Positions 35,441 through 44,401 of a DNA stretch of 64,000 nt are shown here, one piece after another. The stretch is from NCBI GenBank assembly GCA_036490475.1, contig DASXDT010000006.1, positions 1,116,001 to 1,180,000 of the forward strand, read 5' to 3'. Below the pieces are notes generated by a model. It was not told where the DNA came from. It saw only the letters and a list, made by a program, of their open reading frames with translations, and did no database searches. How positions within the stretch are numbered: position 1 is the stretch's first letter; every line of letters starts with the position of its first letter. Source of the DNA: Candidatus Tumulicola sp. (GTDB lineage: Bacteria; Vulcanimicrobiota; Vulcanimicrobiia; Vulcanimicrobiales; Vulcanimicrobiaceae). A program made the position numbers and the translations under genes.

Positions 35441-37522
35441 TTGGGAATAGACGTCGGCGGAACGTTCACCGACGTCGTCGCGATCGACGCTACGACGCGC
35501 GCGGTCGTCGCGCAAGTCAAGGTGCCGACGAGTCACGATGCAGAGGACGGCGTCGCTGCCGGCATCGTAAGCGGGATCGAGCGATTGTTGCGCGAGTCGA
35601 ATATCGCAGCGGCGGACGTCGCGTTTATCGCGCATTCGACGACGCAGGCAACGAACGCGTTGCTCGAGGGCGATTTGGCCGAGGTCGGTGTGGTTGGCGT
35701 GGTGCGAGGGGGCAACTGGTTGGCTCGGCGGCAGATGCATTTCGGCAGCGTCGCGTTGACGGACGATTCGAAACTCGAGCCCCGCTATGCATTCGTGCGC
35801 GACGGCGATCGTGCCGCGATGACAGCAGCCGTCGATCGATTGATCGGTGAAGGCGCGCAAGCGATTGCCGCCAGCGAGGCATTCGGCGTGGATCGTCCGG
35901 ATTCGGAGGCCGAGGTTGCCGAATACGCCCGCTCGCGCGGAGTCGATGCGACGACTGGCCACGATGTGAGCGCGACGTATGGACTGCGCGCCCGCACACG
36001 CACGGCGGCATTAAACGCAGCCATGCTGCCGCGCATGATTCGCACGTCGCGCGTGACGGCGGCAGCGGTCGAACGCGCGACGATTCCGGCGCCGTTGATG
36101 GTGGTGCGCAGCGACGGCGGCGTGATGGACGTGCGCGAGATTGAACGCCGCCCGATCTTGACGTTATTGTCGGGGCCGGCGGCCGGAGTGGCGGGCGCAC
36201 TATTGTACGAGAATCTCACTGACGGCATTTTCGTGGAGGTTGGCGGCACGAGTTCGGATTGCTCGGCGATTAGCGCCGGGCGCCCGCAGATGCATCCGGC
36301 CAGGATCGGCGGACACCGCACGACGTTGCATACGCTCGACGTGCGGACGGTCGGCATCGGCGGCGGAAGCATGCTCCGCGTGAGCGGCGGCGCGATCACA
36401 GATGTCGGCCCGCGCAGCGCGCATATCGCGGGTTGTGCGTACGCGTGTTTCAGCGACGCGCGCGTGGTTGGGGAGTCGCGATTGGAATATGTCGCGCCGT
36501 CGCCGCGCGACCCAAGCGACTATGCGGTGCTGATCGCTCCCGATGGAACGAAAATCGCCCTTACCACCACATGTGCGGCGAATCTGCTCGGGACGATTCC
36601 CGATGGCGCGTTCGCACGCGGTGACGTTACGGCGGCGCTCGCCGGCTTCGCGGTTCTGGCTCATCATATCGGCGGAACGCCCGAGGAGCTTGCGCGACGA
36701 GTACTGACGTTGGCAGTGAAGAAGCTGCGCCCAACCATCGATGCGCTGGCAGCAGATTACCAGCTGGACGCAGAGCAGGTCACGCTCGTCGGTGGCGGTG
36801 GCGGTGCGGGTGCGATCGTGCCGTTTCTGGCTGACACGCTTGGCCTGACGTTTCGCATCGCGCGTGATGCCGAGGTGATCGCTCCGATCGGTGCCGCGCT
36901 GGCGTTAGTGCGAGACGTGGTCGAGCGAACGATTACTGCGCCCACGCCGGAAGACATCGCGCGTCTGCGGCGAGAGGCCATCGACCGGGTTGTCGCTTCC
37001 GGTGCGAATCCCGACCGCGTCGAGGTCGTTGTCGAAATCGATGCTCAGCGTAGCCGAGTTCGTGCTACGGCCTCCGGTGCGACTTCATTATCGGATTCAG
37101 GCGCTTCGGCCGTTGCGGATAAAGATGCCGCACTTACCGCTGCGGCGCGGTCTTTGTCGTGCGACTCACGTGAGTTGGAGTCGATAGAGCTGACGCCCAT
37201 GCTGACGGCATACAAACACCGGGGGCGCTTTCGTATCGCCGACGATCGTGGCGTGGTCCGTCTAGCGTTGCCGGCCGCGGAGATCGACATCATACCTGCC
37301 GGCGAAGCAGAAAGCCGCACGCGTGAAGCGATCGAACGCGAAACCCGCTTCGGGGACGTTGGGCGCGCGTTACCGGCAGTCTACGTCGCGCACGGCGCTC
37401 GCATTGCCGCGTTCGAAGGCGTAGTCGATCGCGATCAAGCGGTCGCGCTCGTGTGTGAAGAATTAAGCGGTTGCAGAGTGGACGAGCAGATCGCGGTTAT
37501 TACGGTAGCGCGTAGCCAATAG
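35441..37522 (+). CDS. hyuA: Hydantoinase/5-oxoprolinase alpha subunit (HyuA-like), orphan
   Basis: A 693-residue ASKHA-fold ATPase. The phosphate loop GIDVGGTFTDVVAI opens the protein; later signatures are AHSTTQATNALLEG, SDGGVMDVREIERRPILTLLSGPAAGV, FVEVGGTSSDCSAI and TVGIGGGS. In two-subunit hydantoinase/oxoprolinases, HyuA activates the cyclic amide with ATP and HyuB completes hydrolysis. No hyuB lies here. The start is uncertain: TTG at 35441 begins directly at the phosphate loop, while a CTG at 35423 that overlaps the preceding stop (CTGA) would restore the first strand (SARYRL). Last gene of the GH20 operon. Confidence 0.85.
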   Translation: MGIDVGGTFTDVVAIDATTRAVVAQVKVPTSHDAEDGVAAGIVSGIERLLRESNIAAADVAFIAHSTTQATNALLEGDLAEVGVVGVVRGGNWLARRQMHFGSVALTDDSKLEPRYAFVRDGDRAAMTAAVDRLIGEGAQAIAASEAFGVDRPDSEAEVAEYARSRGVDATTGHDVSATYGLRARTRTAALNAAMLPRMIRTSRVTAAAVERATIPAPLMVVRSDGGVMDVREIERRPILTLLSGPAAGVAGALLYENLTDGIFVEVGGTSSDCSAISAGRPQMHPARIGGHRTTLHTLDVRTVGIGGGSMLRVSGGAITDVGPRSAHIAGCAYACFSDARVVGESRLEYVAPSPRDPSDYAVLIAPDGTKIALTTTCAANLLGTIPDGAFARGDVTAALAGFAVLAHHIGGTPEELARRVLTLAVKKLRPTIDALAADYQLDAEQVTLVGGGGGAGAIVPFLADTLGLTFRIARDAEVIAPIGAALALVRDVVERTITAPTPEDIARLRREAIDRVVASGANPDRVEVVVEIDAQRSRVRATASGATSLSDSGASAVADKDAALTAAARSLSCDSRELESIELTPMLTAYKHRGRFRIADDRGVVRLALPAAEIDIIPAGEAESRTREAIERETRFGDVGRALPAVYVAHGARIAAFEGVVDRDQAVALVCEELSGCRVDEQIAVITVARSQ

Positions 37523-37523
37523 G

Positions 37524-38270
37524 TTACGGAGAAAACAATCTCCAGTCGCCCTCGGAGATTACTTCGATGTTTCCGTCCTTCACTCGGATGGCCGTCTGAT
37601 CGTCAATTGCGTAGACCGGGACGGGTAACATCGACGCCCATTTTTCGGCGTTCGCTAGAGAAGCGTCTTCATGATCTGGGTGGTTGAGGTGCGGAACGAT
37701 CGCAAAGTCGACGAACCCCGCTCCGCGAGCCGTAACGAAAAGTCTGCTCGTGTTGCCTTGGGGCGTCGCGAATTCGATGTCCCGCGATGTCAACACGCAA
37801 TTGCTATCGATTGGCGAACTGTCGTACGTCTCACCAAAGGTGGAAGCGACAGTCATGCTCCCGGCACTAACTCCGACGTAAACGAGGTTGGGCAGCGTCG
37901 AAAGGAGATCTGTTAGCCCAGATTCGCGCATCCAGTGGCTGAGATAAACCGGGTCACCGCCCCAAACCAGTATCGCGTCCGCCTCCTCGACCGCGCGGGA
38001 CCAGGTCTTGTTGTCGATCGTTGGCAGCGCGGTGAGTTCCAGCAATCCTACCGATTTCCAACCCAATTGCGTCATGGTAGATTGCGTCATTGGAGATTGC
38101 GGTTCTCCGCAGATCGCCTTATACGCGATATATGGCCCGCCGGCGAACGGATAGATTCCCGTAACGACAACGAGCGCATTCGATTCGGCAATCGGTTTGT
38201 CCAAAAGGTCGACGAGCGCAGCTTGGATGCTCGCATTCCTGGCGCCGGAGGAAGTGAGAAGCAGTTTCAT
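37524..38270 (-). CDS. Peptidase S51 / dipeptidase E-like protein
   Basis: A 248-residue cytoplasmic protein of the class I glutamine-amidotransferase-like fold. The nucleophile elbow VGVSAGSM (Ser135), the GGDPVYL loop, and IVPHLNHPDHED with a catalytic His are those of peptidase E, which cleaves N-terminal Asp dipeptides; YAIDDQTAIRV is also conserved. Its ATG overlaps the stop of the upstream lipoprotein gene (TAATG), so both are one unit. Together with the lipoprotein it has about 50-57% G+C, lower than the flanks. Confidence 0.82.
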   Translation of the reverse strand: MKLLLTSSGARNASIQAALVDLLDKPIAESNALVVVTGIYPFAGGPYIAYKAICGEPQSPMTQSTMTQLGWKSVGLLELTALPTIDNKTWSRAVEEADAILVWGGDPVYLSHWMRESGLTDLLSTLPNLVYVGVSAGSMTVASTFGETYDSSPIDSNCVLTSRDIEFATPQGNTSRLFVTARGAGFVDFAIVPHLNHPDHEDASLANAEKWASMLPVPVYAIDDQTAIRVKDGNIEVISEGDWRLFSP

Positions 38271-40501
38271 TACAGCGTCGTAGGGTCGATCCAGCCCAGA
38301 CCCTTGTTGCCTGGTTCATTAAACCAAACGTCGTTGTTCGGACCGTACAAAATACTCGGTGAAGGCGTGTAACCGCCGTTACGGTTGTAGGTGAGCACGG
38401 TGGTAACGGTTCCGCTCGGTGTTATACGGCCAACGCATCGGTCAGCGGAGTCGTAGTACCACACGTTGCCGTCGGGCGTGACGACAACATCGTTGGGATA
38501 ACAGTCGCCGGGATACGTATAGCTAGCGATAACTTTTCCGGTCGCATCAATTTCATAAAGTTTTTGATAGTTTGTGTACCACAGCTCGTCGTTAGCAGAC
38601 CACAAGGGTACGATGTTAACTTGGAACTCATGACCGTGGCGTGTTTGTTTTCCCTTCAACGTCATTTTGTAGAGATAGTTTTCGTCGTCGTACCACAAAT
38701 CACCGTCTGACGCTGTAACGATGTACTGTGGATCGGAAGGAGTTTTAAACGAGGTCAGCTGCCCGTCGGTCGTCAACCGGTCGATCTTGTCCTGGTATGG
38801 CTGAGTAAACCAAAGCGCGCCATCGCCTCCAACCGTCATCGACATCGGATCTCCGCGATATCCGAGCTCCGTAAAAGTAACCTTTCCTTGCGGGGTGATC
38901 TTACCGATGCGAGCGTTGGTGTAGTCGGTGAACCACATATTTCCATCGGGAGCCTCAACGATCGAGCAACCGGCTAACGACGTCGTTGCTTTGTAGTCGT
39001 GAATCGTGCCATCGGGTGCCCGCGTCGCGATATGACCGTTACTAAGGCACATCCAAATCGTGCCATCGGTGGCGAGAGCCATGTTGTAGCTCTCGCTCGG
39101 TAACGGATACTCTTGCGGGGTTGACGGGATGACGGCCGCCGGAGTAAGGCGAGCGCCACCATTGGCGGTAGCACCGATCGTAGCGACTGCGTCGGCGCCG
39201 GAGAATTTAACACCGATCTTTTCTTCGGACGTCGTTACGTTTGACTTTGAAAGCCCCGCGTTTTGCTGGTCGGTAGTTGACAAGTGAATCGGGTATGGAT
39301 ACTTCCCCGTGATTATTTTGCCGTGTAGGTCGCGCACTTCGACTGTGAGCGGAATGCTTTGGGCGACGCCGAGTTGCGGCTGCTTCTCGAGCGTCAGCGC
39401 GATCGATTGATACTCTGGATCCGATTTCTTGACATCGTGCAGTTCGACACGGCCGAGTAGACCGAGTTCCGATCCTTCGGTGAACCAGATGTTCTTGTCG
39501 CTACCGACGGTAATCTGAGCGAGATAGTTGTAGTCGTATTTGCCTTTTACCGGCAGCACGGTGAAGGCTCCCGAAGTTGTCATTCGGAGGATCTGATTCG
39601 TCTCGGTAAGCCACAGCGCGCCATCCGGACCTGCGACGATTGAAGTAGCGCCGGCGTCACCGGCCGGCAACACATATTCCTTAAAAGTTCCGGACAGCGT
39701 CATGCTTGCAATCTTGTTGGCCGAACTCTCGATGAACCATAGCGTGCCGTTGGCGGCCTGGCAAATTTCCGCAGGGCCGGCGTTCTGTGTCGGAATAGCG
39801 TAGCGCTTAAATTTGCCGGGTGCAGTCATGTGCGCGATGGAGTTATTGCGGTAATCGGTAAACCAAATGGACCCATCGTGAGCGCCCGTCAGAGACACGC
39901 CTTGCGATCCGGGCCCTAATTTGTAACCGTGGAATTTCCCTTGCGGCGTGATCTCAAGCATGTAGTCTGCATAATAGTACGGGTCCAGCGTCCAAAGATC
40001 GCCGAAGCCGCTCGCTATAGAAAACACGCCCGCGGACGATCCACCAAATTGTTTGGGGACTGGAAACGAGTCGAATTGTCCAGCCGGCGTTATTCGATCG
40101 ATTGCACCTGGAAACGACGTCATCCAGAAATTGTGGTCGGGACCTTCGGTAATGGATGCGATGTCGTCGCCCAGAGGAATGGCATAATCGGTCATCTCGC
40201 CGGCGACCGAACTTTTGCCAACGACGCCGTGACCGGTGAACCATACGTTTCCATCGGAGCCGGAGGTTATGCCGCCTAACGTCGTGTTGACCGGCGTATA
40301 CATCTGGTCGATGACGTATGTCTTGCCACCCGCCCGCACCGAACTCGATACGATGCGAGCCTGCGTAGTCGTCGTTTGCTTTGCCGACCCTTGATTCGGA
40401 GAGGGAAGCAACGACGCATGTTGTGCCGAGCATCCGCCCAGTACGGCGCTAAAAAAAGCGAAAAAAGAGCGTTTGCATATGATGCGCGCGGCGGAAGGCA
40501 T
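38270..40501 (-). CDS. Lipoprotein with two streptogramin-lyase-like beta-propellers and an Ig-like domain
   Basis: A 743-residue predicted lipoprotein (signal IICKRSFFAFFSAVLGGC). The ATG at 40501 is chosen because AGGAG lies seven bases upstream. Residues about 45-330 hold repeated blades of the type GSDGNVWFTG...ITPAGQ, as in virginiamycin B lyase-like propellers. Then an Ig/Big-like domain (about 345-440, IPLTVEVRDLHGKIITG), then a second propeller (about 450-740; APDGNMWFTDYTNARIGKITPQGK and similar blades). Known Vgb enzymes need a conserved His and Glu for lactone opening, which I cannot confirm here; most secreted relatives have no known activity. Its stop overlaps the S51 gene. Confidence 0.75.
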   Translation of the reverse strand: MPSAARIICKRSFFAFFSAVLGGCSAQHASLLPSPNQGSAKQTTTTQARIVSSSVRAGGKTYVIDQMYTPVNTTLGGITSGSDGNVWFTGHGVVGKSSVAGEMTDYAIPLGDDIASITEGPDHNFWMTSFPGAIDRITPAGQFDSFPVPKQFGGSSAGVFSIASGFGDLWTLDPYYYADYMLEITPQGKFHGYKLGPGSQGVSLTGAHDGSIWFTDYRNNSIAHMTAPGKFKRYAIPTQNAGPAEICQAANGTLWFIESSANKIASMTLSGTFKEYVLPAGDAGATSIVAGPDGALWLTETNQILRMTTSGAFTVLPVKGKYDYNYLAQITVGSDKNIWFTEGSELGLLGRVELHDVKKSDPEYQSIALTLEKQPQLGVAQSIPLTVEVRDLHGKIITGKYPYPIHLSTTDQQNAGLSKSNVTTSEEKIGVKFSGADAVATIGATANGGARLTPAAVIPSTPQEYPLPSESYNMALATDGTIWMCLSNGHIATRAPDGTIHDYKATTSLAGCSIVEAPDGNMWFTDYTNARIGKITPQGKVTFTELGYRGDPMSMTVGGDGALWFTQPYQDKIDRLTTDGQLTSFKTPSDPQYIVTASDGDLWYDDENYLYKMTLKGKQTRHGHEFQVNIVPLWSANDELWYTNYQKLYEIDATGKVIASYTYPGDCYPNDVVVTPDGNVWYYDSADRCVGRITPSGTVTTVLTYNRNGGYTPSPSILYGPNNDVWFNEPGNKGLGWIDPTTL

Positions 40502-40607
40502 TCCGTAGCTCCTAGAGGGTAGTAGCGACGCGCATTCTCTTCGCAACAGCCAGCACGGCACCTACCGCCACGTCGCAGGCCGAGTGCCTTTACTGGACTG
40601 AAATGCA

Positions 40608-40636
40608 AGCGGGGCACCGTAATCCGACGCCCCGCT
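40608..40636. terminator. Hairpin between permease and lipoprotein genes
   Basis: Perfect eight-base stem AGCGGGGC/GCCCCGCT with a 13-base loop, 30 bases beyond the permease stop on the minus strand. The minus-strand sequence after it has a weak T-rich stretch (TGCATTT). It probably ends the permease transcript; resembles the hairpin at 25844-25895 in its GGGG/CCCC core. Confidence 0.6.
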
Positions 40637-40665
40637 ACAACTGGTCTACCGCGTGACCGGCCGCC

Positions 40666-42204
40666 TCAGTTTACTGGTGGCTGCCGTACCGCGAGCCGGT
40701 CGATATCTTGCAGCGCGACGGTACTCTTATGTCGGCCGTACGCAAAGTAGAAAATCAATCCGATAACCAGCCAGATGATGAACGATAGCCAAACGAACGG
40801 GAAGAAGCCCCAAATGAGTGGGTTCCCGAACCGTAGGAAGTACATCAGAGACAGCGCTGTGAGCGCCGACAATACTGGAATGAGGTACGGTCCGAACGGT
40901 AGCGTGAACTGTCCGGTCACTTCGGGATGCCGTTTACGAAGGATCGGCACCGCGATCGAGACCAGCACGAATGCGGCGAGCGTTCCCATATTGGTGAGTG
41001 CTCCGACGATGTCGATCGGCGTAAAGGCTGCGATCGCAGCGATGATGATCCCAAAGAACGCCGTCGAGAAGACCGGAGTGCGCCAAGTCGGATGCACGCG
41101 TGTAAACGCCGGCGGTATCAAGCCGTCACGCGACATCGCGAAGAAGATACGGCTTTGACCGAACATCATCACGAGCAGCACGGTCGTTAAACCGGCGATC
41201 GCGCCAATCGAAATGATGACGCCGGCCCAGCCTAAGCCGACGTAGTTCATCGCAAATGCGACCGGGAACGCGACGTTCAGTTTATAGAACGGCACCATAC
41301 CGTTCAGAATCGCGACGACGATGATGTAGAGTATCGTACAAACGCTGAGACTGACGAGGATGCCAAACGGAAGGTCGCGCCCGGGGTTTTTTGCTTCCTC
41401 CGCGGTCGTCGAGACAGCGTCGAATCCGATATACGCAAAGAAGATGAATGCTGCGCCACCGAGCATGCCGTACACGCCGAACGGGAAATAGCCACCCATG
41501 CCCGCCGGTCCGCCCGGTGGAAGGTGGTAGTTGACGCCGTCGATGTGCCCGATGCCGATCGCAATAAAGAACAGCACGATCAACAGCTTGATCGTTACGA
41601 TCACGGCGTTGACGGCGCCCGACTCTTTCGTACCGCGCACCAGAAGCGCAGTGATAATCAGGATGATGCCGGCCGCGGGGAGGTTCGCGTACCCCGACAC
41701 TCCCGCTTGGCCCGCCAAGCCCCAGTGTGGTCCATTTGTCCATTCCGGCGGAATATTAAGCCATCCCAATCCCGGTGCCGCGGCCGCCTGGTGCAAGATG
41801 TTGACAAAGTAACCGGACCAGCCGATGCTGACCGTCGCCGCGCCAAGCGCATATTCCAGCACGAGATCCCAGCCGATAATCCAGGCCAAAAACTCTCCGA
41901 GCGTCGCGTACGTGTACGTATACGCGCTGCCCGAGATCGGAATCTTGCTGGAGACTTCAGCGTAGCAGAGCGCAGCCAAGGCGCTGACGAGGCCCGCCAC
42001 AACAAACGAAATCGTCAGCGCAGGACCGGCTCGAGTCGCCGACGCGACGCCGGTCAGCACGAAAATACCGGTGCCGATAATGGCGCCGATGCCCATGGCG
42101 GTAAGCGCCCACGGGCCCAACGACCGCTTTAATGCGTGCTCGCCGTCTTTATCGCTACCCTCGGCGAGAATCCGCGCGATCGGCTTAACCCGTTGAAATA
42201 GCAT
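40666..42204 (-). CDS. APC-family basic amino acid / polyamine permease
   Basis: A 512-residue transporter with 12 or more membrane helices, in the CAT/YfnA branch of the APC superfamily. Signatures: the first-helix GIGAIIGTGIFVLTGVA, SSKIPISGSAYTYTYATLGEFLAWIIGWDLVLEY, and FFAYIGFDAVSTTAEEAKNPGRDLP. It resembles cationic amino acid transporters, which import Arg/Lys/ornithine or exchange them for polyamines, but selectivity is not readable. A long charged N-terminus (VKPIARILAEGSDKDGEHALKRSLG) is typical. Divergent from the propeller lipoprotein at 42310. Confidence 0.9.
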   Translation of the reverse strand: MLFQRVKPIARILAEGSDKDGEHALKRSLGPWALTAMGIGAIIGTGIFVLTGVASATRAGPALTISFVVAGLVSALAALCYAEVSSKIPISGSAYTYTYATLGEFLAWIIGWDLVLEYALGAATVSIGWSGYFVNILHQAAAAPGLGWLNIPPEWTNGPHWGLAGQAGVSGYANLPAAGIILIITALLVRGTKESGAVNAVIVTIKLLIVLFFIAIGIGHIDGVNYHLPPGGPAGMGGYFPFGVYGMLGGAAFIFFAYIGFDAVSTTAEEAKNPGRDLPFGILVSLSVCTILYIIVVAILNGMVPFYKLNVAFPVAFAMNYVGLGWAGVIISIGAIAGLTTVLLVMMFGQSRIFFAMSRDGLIPPAFTRVHPTWRTPVFSTAFFGIIIAAIAAFTPIDIVGALTNMGTLAAFVLVSIAVPILRKRHPEVTGQFTLPFGPYLIPVLSALTALSLMYFLRFGNPLIWGFFPFVWLSFIIWLVIGLIFYFAYGRHKSTVALQDIDRLAVRQPPVN

Positions 42205-42309
42205 TAGCGAGAATATCGCGTGTCTTGCTAAACTCCCTGGTTTCGGCGCCGCGAGGTAAAAGTTTGCCGATCGTTAACGCAGCAAACAGCTCAACGGAGA
42301 TAGAATACC

Positions 42310-43227
42310 GTGTCGATTTCGAAGATGGTGGTTCGCCTCGTAGTTCCGCTCGTCACCTTGGTTTTATCGGGTTGCTTTGGTAATGCCGGTTCGGGCGGTG
42401 CATCGGAGCTCGTGCATCTGGAATACCCACACGATCGAGTAGCACCGGGCTTGGTAAACGCCGCTCCGGCGCCAGTGCTGTACGTAGCTCAGTACAATGG
42501 CAGCCGCATATTACTATTCGATCCGAGAAAGCACGATAAGAACCCGATAGGACAGATCACAGACGGTGTCCAGGATCCGATGGGTCTTGCAACCGACAAC
42601 AAAGGCGATCTCTACGTTCTCAACACCATCTATCCGTCCGTAACGATGTACCCGCCCGGTTCGAAAGAGCCGAGCTTTACGATCAGCAAAGGCATAAGTT
42701 TCGCTCCGTATGGTCTGGCGGTCGATTCGTCCGGAGACGTATTCGTCAGCGAGCAAGAACCCGACGCAATCGTTGGATATCGCGCCGGCAGCACGTCGCC
42801 CTTCGAGCGGATCACGTTCAAAGCAGATCCGGTCGCATTCGGAATCGATCGTGAAGACGATCTCATCGTGATAAACGGCTCTGAAGTTGTCAAAATTCCG
42901 CACGGAACGAAAGAGAAGATCGACCTGCATCTCGAGGGACTTACCGGTCCGGAGGCAGTGTCCGTCCGCGGAGATGACGCGTTGTACGTTTCGGACTTTG
43001 ACCAAAACATGGTGTTCGTTTATCCGGCTGGTAAAACGAAACCATCGTATTCCTTCGGCGCGGGCATGGACGGCCCGATATTCAGTACGTTTGGAATTGG
43101 AAGCCGCTTTTTTCAAGTCAACCAAAACAATCAAATCGTTGAAGGGTTCTTGAAAAACCAACGTAAGCCATTTGCAAAGATTTACGGCGAGGGTCGCCTA
43201 ACGGGCGTCGCGGCTTTCCCGAAATAG
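42310..43227 (+). CDS. NHL-type beta-propeller lipoprotein
   Basis: A 305-residue protein starting at GTG (GGAG eight bases before), with a lipoprotein signal (VVPLVTLVLSGC). The mature part has six or so NHL-like repeats of the form DPMGLATDNKGDLYVLN, APYGLAVDSSGDVFVSE and GPEAVSVRGDDALYVSD, alternating with Pro/Lys-rich edges such as TMYPPGSKEPSFTI. It is a secreted propeller of unknown ligand. It differs from the Vgb-type blades of the lipoproteins at 38270 and 47300 but serves a similar architecture. Monocistronic. Confidence 0.75.
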   Translation: MSISKMVVRLVVPLVTLVLSGCFGNAGSGGASELVHLEYPHDRVAPGLVNAAPAPVLYVAQYNGSRILLFDPRKHDKNPIGQITDGVQDPMGLATDNKGDLYVLNTIYPSVTMYPPGSKEPSFTISKGISFAPYGLAVDSSGDVFVSEQEPDAIVGYRAGSTSPFERITFKADPVAFGIDREDDLIVINGSEVVKIPHGTKEKIDLHLEGLTGPEAVSVRGDDALYVSDFDQNMVFVYPAGKTKPSYSFGAGMDGPIFSTFGIGSRFFQVNQNNQIVEGFLKNQRKPFAKIYGEGRLTGVAAFPK

Positions 43228-43294
43228 CACGTAAATCCGGCTAGAAGCGTTGGCCTCGCGGGTAGGTGCTTCCGCCGTGGGGTAAAGTAGCGCT

Positions 43295-44389
43295 ATGTCG
43301 CTTTCCGAAGGATCGTTGCGTCCACAAAACGGGTGGCTCCGCGCGTTGATCGTCATCGCCGTGCTGATCGGGATCGGCATTCTGGCGTGGATGCTGGGCG
43401 TCGCCGCGGGGCGCATTCAAAACATTCTCACGACGATCGTCGCGGCCGTTCTCTTCGCATATATGATTTATCCGCCGGTACGCTTGTTGAGCCGCAAAAT
43501 GCCGCGGGCGCTCGCGGTCCTGATCGTGTACGTCGTCGTGCTCGGGCTGATCGGGTTGGCCATCGCGTACCTCGCGCCCACGGTCACGCGCCAGGCAATC
43601 GAACTGTCGCAAACGTTCCCTGCGACGTTGCAATCAGTCGAGCGAGACGCTGCGAATCCAGGCTCGAGTTCGCTCTTGCAACATCTCCCGCCGGAGCTTC
43701 GCAGCTTCGTGCTCGCAAATCTCGCCAAAGCGGGAGCCGTTGCGGCGGCCTTAGGCGCGACGCTTGGGATGCAAGCGCTCGGAATACTTCGCGGCACCGT
43801 AACGTTCTTCGTCGACCTTCTGCTCGTGCTTACGTTGACGTTCTTCTTCGTTACCGACGTCGAGCGCATTCGCTCCGGCTTCATGCGCTTGCTGCCGAAG
43901 AAAGCGCGCCCGGGAGCCGCCAGCTTTATCGACGATTCCGACGCCGTCATCGCCGGTTTCGTGCGCGGTCAAGTGCTCTTGGCGCTCATCATTGGCGTCG
44001 CGGCGATGGTAATTCTTCTCATTATGCGCGTCCCGTACGCACTATTGCTGGCGGTCGTCGCCGGAATCGCGTCATTGATACCGATCTTAGGCGAATTCAT
44101 CGGCGGTATTCCAATGTTCGTTGTCGCGCTCGTTGCCGCCGGGCCGATTCGCGCTTTGATCGTGCTCGGGCTGTTTATCCTCGTATTCGAAGCGCAGGGG
44201 CGCGTTCTCGCTCCGATCATCGTGGGGAAGAGCGTCGGCGTTTCGGCGCTGGTGATCTTCATATCGATCGTCGTTGGTGCCGAAACGCTCGGAATCATCG
44301 GCATGATCTTAGCCGTTCCGGTCGCCGGAATCGTACGCGTCGCGTTGGACCGAATTGCGGCGGCGAACGAGCAAAAAGCTCTGAGCTAA
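43295..44389 (+). CDS. AI-2E-family transporter
   Basis: A 364-residue membrane protein of the AI-2 exporter/UPF0118 family, with about eight helices in two groups around a helical soluble region (about 100-160). Characteristic are LTTIVAAVLFAYMIYPPVRLLSRKMPRALAVLIVY near the start, the LLVLTLTFFFVTDVERIRSGFMRLLP stretch and PILGEFIGGIPMFVVALVA near the end. Members function as sodium/proton antiporters or export small signals; this one has no diagnostic neighbours. Starts with a plain ATG. Confidence 0.85.
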   Translation: MSLSEGSLRPQNGWLRALIVIAVLIGIGILAWMLGVAAGRIQNILTTIVAAVLFAYMIYPPVRLLSRKMPRALAVLIVYVVVLGLIGLAIAYLAPTVTRQAIELSQTFPATLQSVERDAANPGSSSLLQHLPPELRSFVLANLAKAGAVAAALGATLGMQALGILRGTVTFFVDLLLVLTLTFFFVTDVERIRSGFMRLLPKKARPGAASFIDDSDAVIAGFVRGQVLLALIIGVAAMVILLIMRVPYALLLAVVAGIASLIPILGEFIGGIPMFVVALVAAGPIRALIVLGLFILVFEAQGRVLAPIIVGKSVGVSALVIFISIVVGAETLGIIGMILAVPVAGIVRVALDRIAAANEQKALS

Positions 44390-44401
44390 CGCTTCCGACT
44401 T

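Noticed and set aside
38270-40501. Streptogramin-resistance gene (vgb) call for the propeller lipoprotein
   Set aside because: It is a double-propeller lipoprotein with an Ig-like middle domain; the catalytic residues of Vgb could not be confirmed, and such blades are common in non-enzymatic proteins.
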